A stretch of 18,693 nt of DNA. It comes from JBEKTY01 sp049515555 (lineage in GTDB: Bacteria > Planctomycetota > Planctomycetia > Pirellulales > Thermoguttaceae). Location: positions 1 through 18,693 of the forward strand of contig JBEKTY010000159.1 of the NCBI GenBank assembly GCA_049515555.1, read 5' to 3'. The notes beneath the pieces were generated by a model. The model saw only the letters and a program-made list of their open reading frames with translations, did no database searches and was not told where the DNA came from. Both the position numbers and the translations under genes were made by a program. Shown here piece by piece: positions 1 through 9,400 of the stretch. Positions within the stretch are counted from its first letter, which is position 1, and every line of letters starts with the position of its first letter.

Positions 1-1
1 G

Positions 2-166
2 ACAATCCGGTTGCGCTGTGTGACCGAGCCCGACCCCGGCCAGAAGGTACTCCTCCATCGTCTTGGCATCCAGCTTCCCCGCCGGCTGCGACGGCTCGAC
101 GAGGTTGTTAAAATGTAGTGAAAACTTTGGCCCGAAAATGAACGTAAGTCCTTTGCTACCAACAAG
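2..166 (-). other. Possible coding remnant running off the left edge
   Basis: On the minus strand the frame is open from an in-frame stop at 167-169 to the window edge. From about 109 to 2 the codons strongly prefer G or C in third position and read NLVEPSQPAGKLDAKTMEEY and onward, which looks like real protein. Upstream of about 110 the DNA turns AT-rich and shows no convincing start codon or ribosome binding site. This is either the truncated head of a gene that continues outside the window or a leftover fragment downstream of the gene ending at 194. I do not recognise the protein family. Confidence 0.3.
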
Positions 167-193
167 TCAACCCGCGCAACAGCGTAACTTGGG

Positions 194-3166
194 CTAACGT
201 TCCGATGCGGGGTGGATGTAAAGGATCTTTACGCCACCGGGTCCGAGCGAAAGGCGGAATTTCCGCAGGTCCTCCGCATTCACGCGTTCTTTTCCCCCCA
301 GGGTCGCAGTCCGAGCGCCGTCCAGGTCGCGCACGGCGATCTGGTACTGCCCGCTGGGTAAATGGTTCAGGCCGACGTCCACCGTGGCCGGAGATTCATT
401 CCAATTTATGGCGAAGAGGAATAGTTCCTGCCGGCCCTTGCGGCGCAGTCCGATTTCGACGTCGTTGCCATAAGGGTTGAACGAAAACGGCTTCGCCGGG
501 CCGAGCAGCCCGTCAACGAGCTTGCACATCTGCTCCTGCACTTGGGGGTAATGGCCCATAGCCGGGGCGTCGAGATCGACGAAGCGGATCTTGCCCGCCG
601 TAATCAAGTCTTCCAGAAGCGGCTTGGCATAGGCGTTTCCCCACTCGTCGGTTTCGCCCTTGCGGTCGAAGACGATGATCTTCTTGCCGTCCTCCGCGGC
701 CTTGCGAATCACGGCATGGCTCTCCTTGCTCATGCTATAGGGAAAGGGAAGGATGACCAGGGGATAGCTGCCGATGCGCCGCGACCAATCGGCCGGGTGC
801 TCCAGGTAGAAGAGGTCGAACGGGTATCCGTGGGAAAGCAGAAACTCGAGCAGCCATTTCTCGAAAATGAAGCCGCGGGTCTGGTCCATGGGGTTGCCAT
901 CGTTGCGGTAGCGCTGCCGGACCTGCCACCAATCTTCCGAGGCCCGCGACTTGATGACGGCGATCGCGCATGGCGCAGCGGATTCTCGCGCGCCCCAGAC
1001 GGCCAAGGTGTCGAGGATTGAGAACGCCTGCCGGACGTACTTCTCGTATCCGCCGTAGAAAATGAAGTTATATCGCCAGTAGGCCGGCACCCGCGCGCCG
1101 TGCAAGATGCCGCTCAGCGGAGGGCCGTACATGAAGACGGGCGTGAAGTCCAGGTAGAAGCCGGGATGTTGCCGGGGATCGGAGGCCCAGGGGCAGTTGT
1201 GCAATGAATCGGGCGCCCCCTGGGGATTGGCCCCCTGGACCCGCTCGACGTTGGCCGCCGTGACGTAGTGGCCGATGTTGTTCTCGTCCTGGTAGCCGCT
1301 GGCCCGGAAGATGTCCGGCTTGGCCCGGTGGCCCACCACGTCGTGGGCCACGCCCCAATCAATGCGGTCATTCCAGGCGATGTCCAGCGTGGTGACGGGC
1401 GACTGCACGAGCACCCGCGGATTGACGGCCTTGGCGGCCTGCACGGCCTCCTTCAAGTAATCGGCAAACTCTTCGTAGGCGAACACGATCCACTTGCGAA
1501 AGGCCTCGGTATCGGCGGGGGTCTCGGGGAAAGGCAGGTGGTAGCGCTGCTCGAAGGCTTTTCGCGTCACCGCGTCGGCTTGTTTGGGAGACTGGATGGC
1601 GCTCCAGTACTGTTCGTCATAGCCGGCCCCCACGCCGTCCACGCCCGAAGCCGCCTCTTCCCGCGCCACGCCGGCCAGGTACTCGCGGGAGTGCCGCGAA
1701 ACATAGGGTGACTCCTGTTTCGACGGCGGGGTCTGCGGAAACTCTTCCAACTTCCTGGGGTAGCAGGTCCGCTGCATGACGAAGATCTTGATGCCGTTGG
1801 CGTGCATCGCTTCGGCGATCGATTTCAGCACGTTCTCCTGAAGGCAGTGGCGGTCGTATTGGCTGGGCCAGAGCAGATCCGACTCATAGACCCCCGTGCC
1901 CCGCGGCTCGAATGTCACCGGCGGCCAGAGGTTCACGAAATTGCCGTGCATCTTCTTGATCCCCGCGACGAATTCCTGAAAGGGCTTGTACCGTGCCAAC
2001 GGCGGGCGGTTTTCCATCTTGATCCACTCCAGCACGTTGAACATCCAAGGCTCGATGTGAAAGCCCTTCAGGTATTGCTTTTCGACAGGCGGATCGGGAA
2101 CTTCCAGCGGCCGGCCCTCCTGAAGCTCCGCCACGCCCTTGTCCAACTCTCGGGCCGGCGGCTGCACGGCATCCGGCGAGAGGATTTGCACGTCGTAGAA
2201 GCGATTGTCGGTAATCGTGGGCAAAAGGCTGACGATGCGAATGCCGTAGACCTTGACTGGCGGCCAGAAAGTGTTGTTCACCGATGCCCGAGCGCGCCAC
2301 ACGCCGCCGGGATTTGTCAACCGTCCTTCCAGGTCCGCGCGGAGGAGCGTCTGGTAAAGGCCATCGCCGCGGGTATCGGCCAGAATGGCCCACGGGCCGG
2401 CGACGACCGCCCAGCGTACGGCGGCGACCGTTTGCGGCCGTGCGAAGTGAAACTCGTAGCGGGCGCCCTTGGCCGGAGTGCCCGCTTCCGGCACGGACAC
2501 GGTTTGCAACAGCTCATCACGGTCCACCAGGGTCCGGGCCATCGTCATGTAGGGCACTGTCTTGATCGCAGCCCCGGGCGCGATGTTCACCAGCTTGAGC
2601 CCTTGCGGAAGCGGCGGCCCCACGTCGGTCTGCATGCGTTTGACCACACCCGGCTCATCGGCAGGCGCCGCGCCGGGCAGGATCTCCGGACACACTTGCG
2701 GCGTGAGCGATTGGCCGACGGCCAGCGCCACGTCCACCGGCGGCGACCGGCCGGCCGGGCCAACAGCGGCCCTGCCCCACACGACGCCCAGCCACAGGGC
2801 TGCGCCGTCCTCGAGCGACAGCGTCCCGCGGAGCGCAAGGGTCATAGCCCGGTCTTGCGGCTCGAATACCAACTTGCATGGTCCGGCCACGGTGAGCTTG
2901 GCCGCTTTGTCGATCGAGAGCTTACCCCCGAGTTTGAAGTCATGGCGGAGCACCGGGTAGTCCTGCAACCCGGCGGGAATGAGCAGATCGGCGTTATCTC
3001 CGTCCTTGGGCGTCTTGCGGGCGGACCAGTTCTCGGCCACGTCCCAGCCGCGGGGATCGGCCTTGCTGCCGCCGCGCCAGGCGTTGACCAATTCGCCCCC
3101 CCAAAGGCAGTTGGGTATCAAAACCAGGGAAATTGCCGCCAGGGCGCACAAGGATTTGACATTCAC
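194..3166 (-). CDS. Secreted glycosidase-like TIM-barrel protein with GATase-like domain
   Basis: The product is 990 aa. I start it at the GTG at 3166, which has AAGGAG seven bases upstream and begins a signal peptide (MNVKSLCALAAISLVLIPN); the frame is open further upstream but that part is not protein-like. Residues about 30-110 resemble a beta-strand module with the W-x-G-G...NWS...GDNADLLIPAG pattern. Residues about 190-330 look like a discoidin (F5/8 C) type fold. Residues about 365-720 form a probable (beta/alpha)8 barrel with a candidate acid pair in YDEQYW (D517, E518). Residues about 730-890 resemble the GATase-like middle domain of GH42 beta-galactosidases (VILPFPYSMS; GETDEWGN), and a beta-rich tail starts near 910. 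The C-terminal two-thirds is clearly paralogous to the divergent gene at 3354. Glycan hydrolysis is inferred from the fold and the exact activity is unknown. Confidence 0.85.
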   Translation of the reverse strand: MNVKSLCALAAISLVLIPNCLWGGELVNAWRGGSKADPRGWDVAENWSARKTPKDGDNADLLIPAGLQDYPVLRHDFKLGGKLSIDKAAKLTVAGPCKLVFEPQDRAMTLALRGTLSLEDGAALWLGVVWGRAAVGPAGRSPPVDVALAVGQSLTPQVCPEILPGAAPADEPGVVKRMQTDVGPPLPQGLKLVNIAPGAAIKTVPYMTMARTLVDRDELLQTVSVPEAGTPAKGARYEFHFARPQTVAAVRWAVVAGPWAILADTRGDGLYQTLLRADLEGRLTNPGGVWRARASVNNTFWPPVKVYGIRIVSLLPTITDNRFYDVQILSPDAVQPPARELDKGVAELQEGRPLEVPDPPVEKQYLKGFHIEPWMFNVLEWIKMENRPPLARYKPFQEFVAGIKKMHGNFVNLWPPVTFEPRGTGVYESDLLWPSQYDRHCLQENVLKSIAEAMHANGIKIFVMQRTCYPRKLEEFPQTPPSKQESPYVSRHSREYLAGVAREEAASGVDGVGAGYDEQYWSAIQSPKQADAVTRKAFEQRYHLPFPETPADTEAFRKWIVFAYEEFADYLKEAVQAAKAVNPRVLVQSPVTTLDIAWNDRIDWGVAHDVVGHRAKPDIFRASGYQDENNIGHYVTAANVERVQGANPQGAPDSLHNCPWASDPRQHPGFYLDFTPVFMYGPPLSGILHGARVPAYWRYNFIFYGGYEKYVRQAFSILDTLAVWGARESAAPCAIAVIKSRASEDWWQVRQRYRNDGNPMDQTRGFIFEKWLLEFLLSHGYPFDLFYLEHPADWSRRIGSYPLVILPFPYSMSKESHAVIRKAAEDGKKIIVFDRKGETDEWGNAYAKPLLEDLITAGKIRFVDLDAPAMGHYPQVQEQMCKLVDGLLGPAKPFSFNPYGNDVEIGLRRKGRQELFLFAINWNESPATVDVGLNHLPSGQYQIAVRDLDGARTATLGGKERVNAEDLRKFRLSLGPGGVKILYIHPASER

Positions 3167-3173
3167 GATTAAG

Positions 3174-3179
3174 CTCCTT
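3174..3179 (-). promoter_or_regulatory. Ribosome binding site fixing a GTG start
   Basis: AAGGAG on the minus strand lies seven bases before the GTG at 3166. It decides the start of the 990-aa protein, because the frame stays open for another 135 codons upstream without a signal peptide at its head. Confidence 0.65.
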
Positions 3180-3190
3180 CTTGTAGCTCC

Positions 3191-3218
3191 ATTGTATGTT
3201 TGGCAAGAGCCGATGCAA
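3191..3218 (-). promoter_or_regulatory. Candidate sigma-70-type promoter for the minus-strand gene
   Basis: The minus strand shows TTGCAT, a 16-base spacer and TACAAT (five of six matches to the -10 consensus). Transcription would start near 3184, giving a leader of roughly 18 bases that still contains the ribosome binding site. It sits in the 187-bp gap between two divergent paralogues. Confidence 0.4.
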
Positions 3219-3274
3219 CCAACCTGGGGGTCAGGTCTTGATGCGTGCGAACCGGCAAGGATCCTACGAAAGGC

Positions 3275-3303
3275 TTGCTTTTCGCTGATCGCCAATCTAT
3301 AAC
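3275..3303 (+). promoter_or_regulatory. Candidate sigma-70-type promoter for the plus-strand operon
   Basis: TTGCTT at 3275-3280, a 17-base spacer and TATAAC at 3298-3303 (five of six to the -10 consensus) lie upstream of the gene at 3354. Transcription would start near 3310, leaving a leader of about 44 bases that includes GAGGT at 3343-3347. It would drive both 3354-6419 and 6432-10679. Confidence 0.45.
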
Positions 3304-3353
3304 GGCAGAAAAATTCGTGCGACGGTGCCCCGATTTGGAAACGAGGTACGATC

Positions 3354-6300
3354 ATGTCCAACAGGTTTCGGATGCAGACGCTGTTCACGATTGTAGTGAT
3401 TTGCCTGTGGGGATCATGGCTGGCGGGCCAGAACTTACTCCAAAATCCCAGCTTCGAGAAGATCGACCCCAACGGCTTGCCCGAGGGCTGGACGCGGATC
3501 TTCAACCCGCGGCTCTCCGGCCCCTTTGCTATCGTCGCCGATGCCCAGGACGGCGTGCGCGCCGTTTGCATGGAGACAGAAGAGTGGAACTACCAGCGGC
3601 CCCAGCACTTGTCGCAGCGCGTGTCGCTCCCGGCCGGCGCGGCGTTGTGCCGCCTGTCGGCCTTTGCCAAGGGACGTGGGCTGGTTTCGCTCAGCGTGCA
3701 GTTTTTCAAGGACGGCAAGCCCCTGGAGATGCACGTCGTGGACATCGGCTGCGGCCCCGAACAGGTGCCCGTCGAGATCAAGAAAGACTTCGCCCTGGAG
3801 CAGTGTTTCGCGCCCTACCAGATCCTCTGCCAGGTCCCATCCGACGCCGATGCGGCACTGGTGAAGCTCGGCAACACGGCGGGGCTTTTGGATCGCTACA
3901 ATACGTGGGGGCGGTGCATCATCGACAACGCCTGTTTCATGGCTGGGTCGCGGCGGGAGGTGGAAGCCGGCGCTATCGTCTGTAGGAAATCTTCGCTGCC
4001 CATCCATTCGCTGGGCAAGTGGAAGAACGTGGCGCCCATGGCGCGGATCCGCACCGAGCCGCCCTCGTTGGACGCTCGCGCGTTGGCCGACGGCGACATC
4101 AAGACCGCCGCCACCTACTATCTCGGCGCGGAGCGCGGCGGCATCCTGCGATTCGTCTTCCCCCGGCCGCTGCCCATTCGCGCCGTGCGACTGCACCTCA
4201 ACGGGCAGGCCGACAGCTATACCGTCCGAGGCGACGGACATGGGGACGGCGTTTTCAAAACGCTCCTGGTGCGCACCGAGGGCATGGAGGGACTGGCGGG
4301 CTGGAAAACACACAGCCTGGCGGGCGACGCCTTCGCGGCCATTCAAGTGCAGGCCCTGGCCGGTCCCGAAGGGCTGTGGGGATTCCGCCAGACCGGCAGC
4401 TACGTTACCGAAGTCGAGATCTTGACCGACGCCGACGCCGTCCAGGACGCGGAGTTGAAGGACTGGCGCTCGAACTGTTATGAAACCGCTCCGGCCGGCG
4501 GTGTGCCGGAGATCGACGTCCAGTCTTGTGATTTTTCACCCGGCAAGTCACCCGCGAAATTCCACAAGATCGTCTGCGCCGATCTGTGGATGTGGGGGAT
4601 CGACTACAACAAGAACACCAAGAAAGGCACCTGGACCAAAGACAAAATCCAGGCCTGTCCCACGTTCCAGCGGAGCGCCAAGATCGCCCATGCGATGGGC
4701 CTCGACACCATTTTCATCGACCTGACCAACTCGACCTGCTGGGACCTGATGCCTTGGCCCAGCAAGGTTTGCAACGGCATCGAGGACAACATCCTCAAAG
4801 GGCTGATCGAGGCCCTGCACGCCGAGGGATTCAGGGTGGTCACTGAGACCTTGCACAATTTCACGCCCTTCGAGACGATCAAGTGGCACTATCCCTGTGA
4901 GGAAACCAGCCGCTACCCGGCGATGAAGCAATATCCCAGCATCCTCTACGGCAATCATGTGCGTGACAACTGGCTGAAGGTTTACGAAGAGCAGATCGCC
5001 GCGGGGGCCGACGGCGTGTGCCTGGGGTCGGATGAGTTCTACTACCGCGGCCATTTCTTGCGGACGCTGCCAGCGGACGACGCACAACGCAAGCATTATG
5101 AAGCGGTACACAAGCGGCCGGTCCCGCCCAAGGAGTCCGACACGCTGGATTACCGCTGGTGGGTCAACGACACGCAGGAAGGCCTGGCGGACCTGTTCAC
5201 CTATTGGAACCGGCAGCTCAAGAGGAAACACCCGAACCTTTACACCTGCAGCGTCTTCATGCAGCCGGTGCAGCGCTCGAACCTTTACGGGGAATGCACC
5301 CCCTTCGACCTCATTGGCCAGCGTGCGAGCATGGACGAGATCGGCGGCGACTACATGGACCCCTGGGGCATCAAGATGCTCGTAGCGGCCAACGGGTGGC
5401 GCAAAGTGTCGCAGCTCTTCTGGGGTTGGCATCCCGCCTCCGACCACCCCATCAACCTCTACGCCAAGCCGCTGTGGATGCTCATGTACGGCGGCGGCAG
5501 CGCCAACTACTGGCGATTCTACCAGCTTCAGGAGAGTGGCCACTGGCGCTCGGTAAAGAAGGGCTTCGACATGGTCTCCGACCTGGAGGCCCTGGGTGCG
5601 TGGGAAGCCCGTCCGGCACACGACATTGCCGTCCTCTCCTCGCGCGCCGCTTGGGATTGGTGGCAGGTCAAGGCCTATTACGGCGCGCTGCAAGGGCCTG
5701 GCGAGGACCGGGCCATCCACGCCATGCGCGGCTGGTACACCGACCAGTTGATCAACGAAAAGCTCTTGATCCGCAACGGCTACTCTTACGACTGGTATTT
5801 CCTTGACAGTCCCTCCCACCTGCAGCAACTCGACGGCTACAAGGTGCTTCTTCTGCCGTTCGCCTATTCGGTGAGTGATGCGGCGGTCAAGGCGATCCGC
5901 GGCGCCGCGACCAAGGGGGCGAAGGTGATCCTGGTCAACATGCTCGGCGAGACCGATGAGTGGGGCCAGTCGCGAAGCACCCCGGCCTTCAAGGACCTCG
6001 TGCAAGGCGGACAGGCCGTCCTGCTCACCGAAGATGCCATGGACTCCGGCGCCGATGACCGCTTCGCCCAGAAAGTGCTGGGGTTGATCGACGCAGCGCT
6101 AGGCGACAAACAGGCCTTCAAGGCACAACTTTATGGCAAGCGCATCGATGCCACGCTGCTGGCAAACGGTGCGAAAGGAAAGTTCGTCTTTTTAATCAAC
6201 TGGGAAGAAAAACCCGCCACGGTGGACTTGTCGCTCGATGTTCCCGAAGGCAATTACCGCCTTCTGATGCGCGACGATGAGCAATGGAACCGGGTTGCGC

Positions 6301-6419
6301 TGGGCGGCAAGGACCTTTTCACGAAGGCCATGCTCTACAAGTTCCGCCGCGTGGTTCCAGCACAGAAGGCCGAGGTCTACTACGTCGTTCCCGTGGAGAA
6401 ACCATCGGGAGTTCATTGA
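3354..6419 (+). CDS. Secreted glycosidase-like TIM-barrel protein, paralogue of the divergent gene
   Basis: The product is 1021 aa and starts at ATG 3354 with GAGGT six bases upstream. A signal peptide (about 1-25, ending LAG before QN) is followed by NLLQNPSFE...LPEGW, the classic opening of a CBM4/9-like jelly roll (about 26-200). A discoidin-like region follows (about 225-370), then a probable (beta/alpha)8 barrel (about 403-745) with a candidate acid pair in GSDEFYY (D560, E561). A GATase-like domain (about 755-910; VLLLPFAYSVS, GETDEWGQ) and a beta-rich tail from about 941 (FLINWEEKPATVDLSL) complete it. The barrel, GATase-like domain and tail align in order with the product of 194-3166, which shares GETDEWG and INWxExPATVD, but the N-terminal modules differ. 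It is probably co-transcribed with the gene 12 bp downstream. The substrate is unknown; fold-level assignment is fairly secure and hydrolase activity is inferred. Confidence 0.88.
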   Translation: MSNRFRMQTLFTIVVICLWGSWLAGQNLLQNPSFEKIDPNGLPEGWTRIFNPRLSGPFAIVADAQDGVRAVCMETEEWNYQRPQHLSQRVSLPAGAALCRLSAFAKGRGLVSLSVQFFKDGKPLEMHVVDIGCGPEQVPVEIKKDFALEQCFAPYQILCQVPSDADAALVKLGNTAGLLDRYNTWGRCIIDNACFMAGSRREVEAGAIVCRKSSLPIHSLGKWKNVAPMARIRTEPPSLDARALADGDIKTAATYYLGAERGGILRFVFPRPLPIRAVRLHLNGQADSYTVRGDGHGDGVFKTLLVRTEGMEGLAGWKTHSLAGDAFAAIQVQALAGPEGLWGFRQTGSYVTEVEILTDADAVQDAELKDWRSNCYETAPAGGVPEIDVQSCDFSPGKSPAKFHKIVCADLWMWGIDYNKNTKKGTWTKDKIQACPTFQRSAKIAHAMGLDTIFIDLTNSTCWDLMPWPSKVCNGIEDNILKGLIEALHAEGFRVVTETLHNFTPFETIKWHYPCEETSRYPAMKQYPSILYGNHVRDNWLKVYEEQIAAGADGVCLGSDEFYYRGHFLRTLPADDAQRKHYEAVHKRPVPPKESDTLDYRWWVNDTQEGLADLFTYWNRQLKRKHPNLYTCSVFMQPVQRSNLYGECTPFDLIGQRASMDEIGGDYMDPWGIKMLVAANGWRKVSQLFWGWHPASDHPINLYAKPLWMLMYGGGSANYWRFYQLQESGHWRSVKKGFDMVSDLEALGAWEARPAHDIAVLSSRAAWDWWQVKAYYGALQGPGEDRAIHAMRGWYTDQLINEKLLIRNGYSYDWYFLDSPSHLQQLDGYKVLLLPFAYSVSDAAVKAIRGAATKGAKVILVNMLGETDEWGQSRSTPAFKDLVQGGQAVLLTEDAMDSGADDRFAQKVLGLIDAALGDKQAFKAQLYGKRIDATLLANGAKGKFVFLINWEEKPATVDLSLDVPEGNYRLLMRDDEQWNRVALGGKDLFTKAMLYKFRRVVPAQKAEVYYVVPVEKPSGVH

Positions 6420-6426
6420 AGGAGGT
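6420..6426 (+). promoter_or_regulatory. Perfect Shine-Dalgarno in a 12-bp intergenic gap
   Basis: AGGAGGT lies directly after the stop codon at 6417-6419 and five bases before ATG 6432. The tight spacing supports translation of both genes from one mRNA and fixes the downstream start. Confidence 0.75.
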
Positions 6427-6431
6427 GGAAT

Positions 6432-9400
6432 ATGAAGGTGGGTTGCAGACGGCGGGGGAACAGCTTGGCGTGGGCCATCGGCTTGGCAGCGGGAATGTGC
6501 ATTTGTGGCGGGCAAGCGGCTTCGGCTGAAGAGGCCGCTTCGCTCCTCGATCGCGCCGCGTGGATCTGGTGGGACAAGGATACCAACGCCATCGAGCCCC
6601 CTTACCACGACTCCGAGTTCTCCTTCACCAAGGAGTTCACTGTCGACGGCGAGGTGAAAAAAGCCGCCCTGCACGTGACGGCCGAGAGCGTCTGCAAGCT
6701 GTCGATCAACGACAAGCTCGTGGGAGAGGACGACAACTGGCAGACCCTCGAGACCTATGATATCAAACCGTTTCTGGTCCCCGGCAAGAACCGGCTGCTG
6801 GTCAGGGCGCGGACGAAGACCTGGTTTGCCGGGCTGTTCGTGGCGGGGACGGTAGAACAGGGCAACGGAAGCACCTTGACCATCCTCTCCGACGGCACTT
6901 GGGATTGCGCCAGCAATGTGGACCATAAAATACGCAAGGCCGAAGTCGTGGTCCGCGGCCTGCAGGGCGGGTGGTGGAACAACTGCCACCGGCTCATGGA
7001 AATGCCGGAACTCTGGTACCGGCCGAACACCGAGCTTGTGGCCCCCGGCATCGCCTGGGCAAAGCCCTGGGGCGGCGCCCGAGTGAAGGTGCTGGCGATT
7101 CAGCCGCGGGTAACCCAGCGCGACACCGTCGAGCTGATGCACCGCACCGAGATGGACGTAACGGTCGTGTTCAGCGATTTCTTCGAACGTGAAGACGAGC
7201 GCGTTCCGTTCTTTCCCAACACCCGGGGCTGGCGAAAGCGCGATGTGGCTGCGGAGCTTGCCAAAGCGCTGGAAGGCACATTCGACGTGATCTTGCTGGG
7301 GTCCATCGATCCTGGCCTTTTCTACGAAGTTGCGGCCCAGCGGCTGAAGGCGATGGTGCGCAACGGCACCGGGCTGATCTACACGTCGCTTCCCGGCCGC
7401 AGAGTGGAAAAGCCCGGCCAGCAGCAGCCTTCCTGGGACCCGGCCTATGAGAAGGAGCTGACGGCGGCCCCTGTTGCCGATCCGCCATTTTCCTTGATCA
7501 CGGGGGTGCCCTTCGCAGCCCTTCCCGGCTTCCGCATTGGTCCCGAGGACAAGAGCAAGGATTTTCGGAAAGTGGCGGCGCTTTTCCAGTTCGGCAAGGG
7601 CCGCGTGATGCGTCTGAATCTGGCCGAAGGCTGGGGGCTGCTGGCCAATGCGCCGGATCCCAACGATCTGCATTACGAGTATTACCAGTCGTTTGCCGTC
7701 AAGAGCGTTCTCTGGGCCGCCGGCAAGGAGCCGGTTGTCGGCTTCATGGGATTCCCCCCAGGGCTGGCGATCGACCGTGCGGATCGCAAGGGCGAGTTGA
7801 CGTTCGCGCTGTCGGGCGGGCAGGGGAAATGCGAATTGTCACTGGCGGTTCGCTCGCCGGAAAAGCTGTTCAGCCTGCCCGCCACCCCCGTCGCGCAGCC
7901 AGGCGTGCACCAGGGCCAGGGCATCCTTTGCCCGGTTTACGAGGCCAAGACCTCGGCGCAGGCCGGTCAGGCGGTGAGTTTCGCACTGCCTCCGTTGCCT
8001 GCCGGTCATTACTTCGCGGATGTGCAAGCGGTGGCGGCCGGGAAGAAGGTGAACTGGGCCACGGCCGCCTTGACCGTGAACCCGCGCCTGCGGATCAACC
8101 AACTCACGCTCGCTCCGCCTTGGATCGACGTAGCTGAGGGCAAGCCGGCACAGCTTGAGGCGACCGCCGTGCTCACCGAGGCGGCGCCCGACGGGGCGAG
8201 CGTGGCCTTTACCTTGGTGGACAACTACGACCGCCTCCTGGCCGTGCGGTCGGTCGGGATCGCCAAGGGCGCCGACCGTGCCAAGACCGTTTTCGCCATC
8301 AAGGGCTTTGCCACCACCCTGGGCAAGGTCCGGGCGGAGCTCCTCGTGGGCCGCGACAAGGTTGCGCTCGCCGTCGCGCGCTTCACGGCCGTGCGGCGGG
8401 ATTGGGACCGCTTTGGCTTCTTCGGCTGGATCGCTGCGCCGCGCGACCACGCGAGCAACTTGTATGCCCGCGTGTTGGCCAACCTGGGCCTCGACGCCGG
8501 ACGCGGTATGGTCGTATCCCATGACACGTTGGAGGCCTTCGACACGGTGGCCCTGCCGGGCTATTCGGGCATGCCGCGCAACGCCTTCGACATCACGCCC
8601 GAAAGCATCAAGGGAACGCAGGAGATCACCCGCAGGCTCAAGGAGCAATTGCCCTTCGACCCCATGGCCTACTTCTGCGGCGACGAGATCGACTACGGCG
8701 GCGGCGACGAGCTGCCCGGCCGCATCGTCGAATTCCGCAAGTTCCTGCGGGTACGGTACGGCACGATTGCCGCGCTCGACAAGCAATGGGACACCCGTTA
8801 CGCCTCGTTCGAGGAGATCTACCCCCTGACGACCAGGGAGCGGCTGGAGGACCGGGAGAAGGGCAAACTGGTCCGGGAGAAGGACTACATCGAACAGGCC
8901 AAGGCCACGGGCAACTACAGCCGCTGGATGGACCAGTGGCTGAGCAACTACAAGGCGTTCAACGACATGGCGCGGGTGCCCCGCATGGTCATCAAGCAGT
9001 TCGATCCGCACGCGCGGGTGGGCGTCGATTGTCCCATGTGGCCTTTCTCGCGGTGCGGGCACGACTGGTATACGTTCCTCAAGGAATTCGAGATGTTCTC
9101 GCCCTACGGCAAGGAGGGCGAGGTTCAGCCCATGGAGGAGGCGCGCTCCTTTGCCCGGCCGGGGACCATGCTGGGCCTGGAATACGGCGGCTACATTTAC
9201 AATGCCTTCGTGCGGCGGGAGGAGCTGACCGACGGGGAGTGGCAGCACTGGCGGGTATGGAGCGGGCTGCTGCGCGGATTCACCAATACCTGGTGGTACC
9301 AGTTGACGCCGCCGGGCAACGAGTGCAGCATCAGCCCCGGGCTGCTCCCCTATCCCACGCTCCGGCAGTACGCCCGCGACCTGGCCGCGATTCGCGGCGG

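Noticed and set aside
1802..3172. A 456-codon plus-strand open frame antisense to the first barrel gene
   Set aside because: It has an antisense-shadow composition and no domain similarity, and the opposite strand has paralogous support at 3354-6419.
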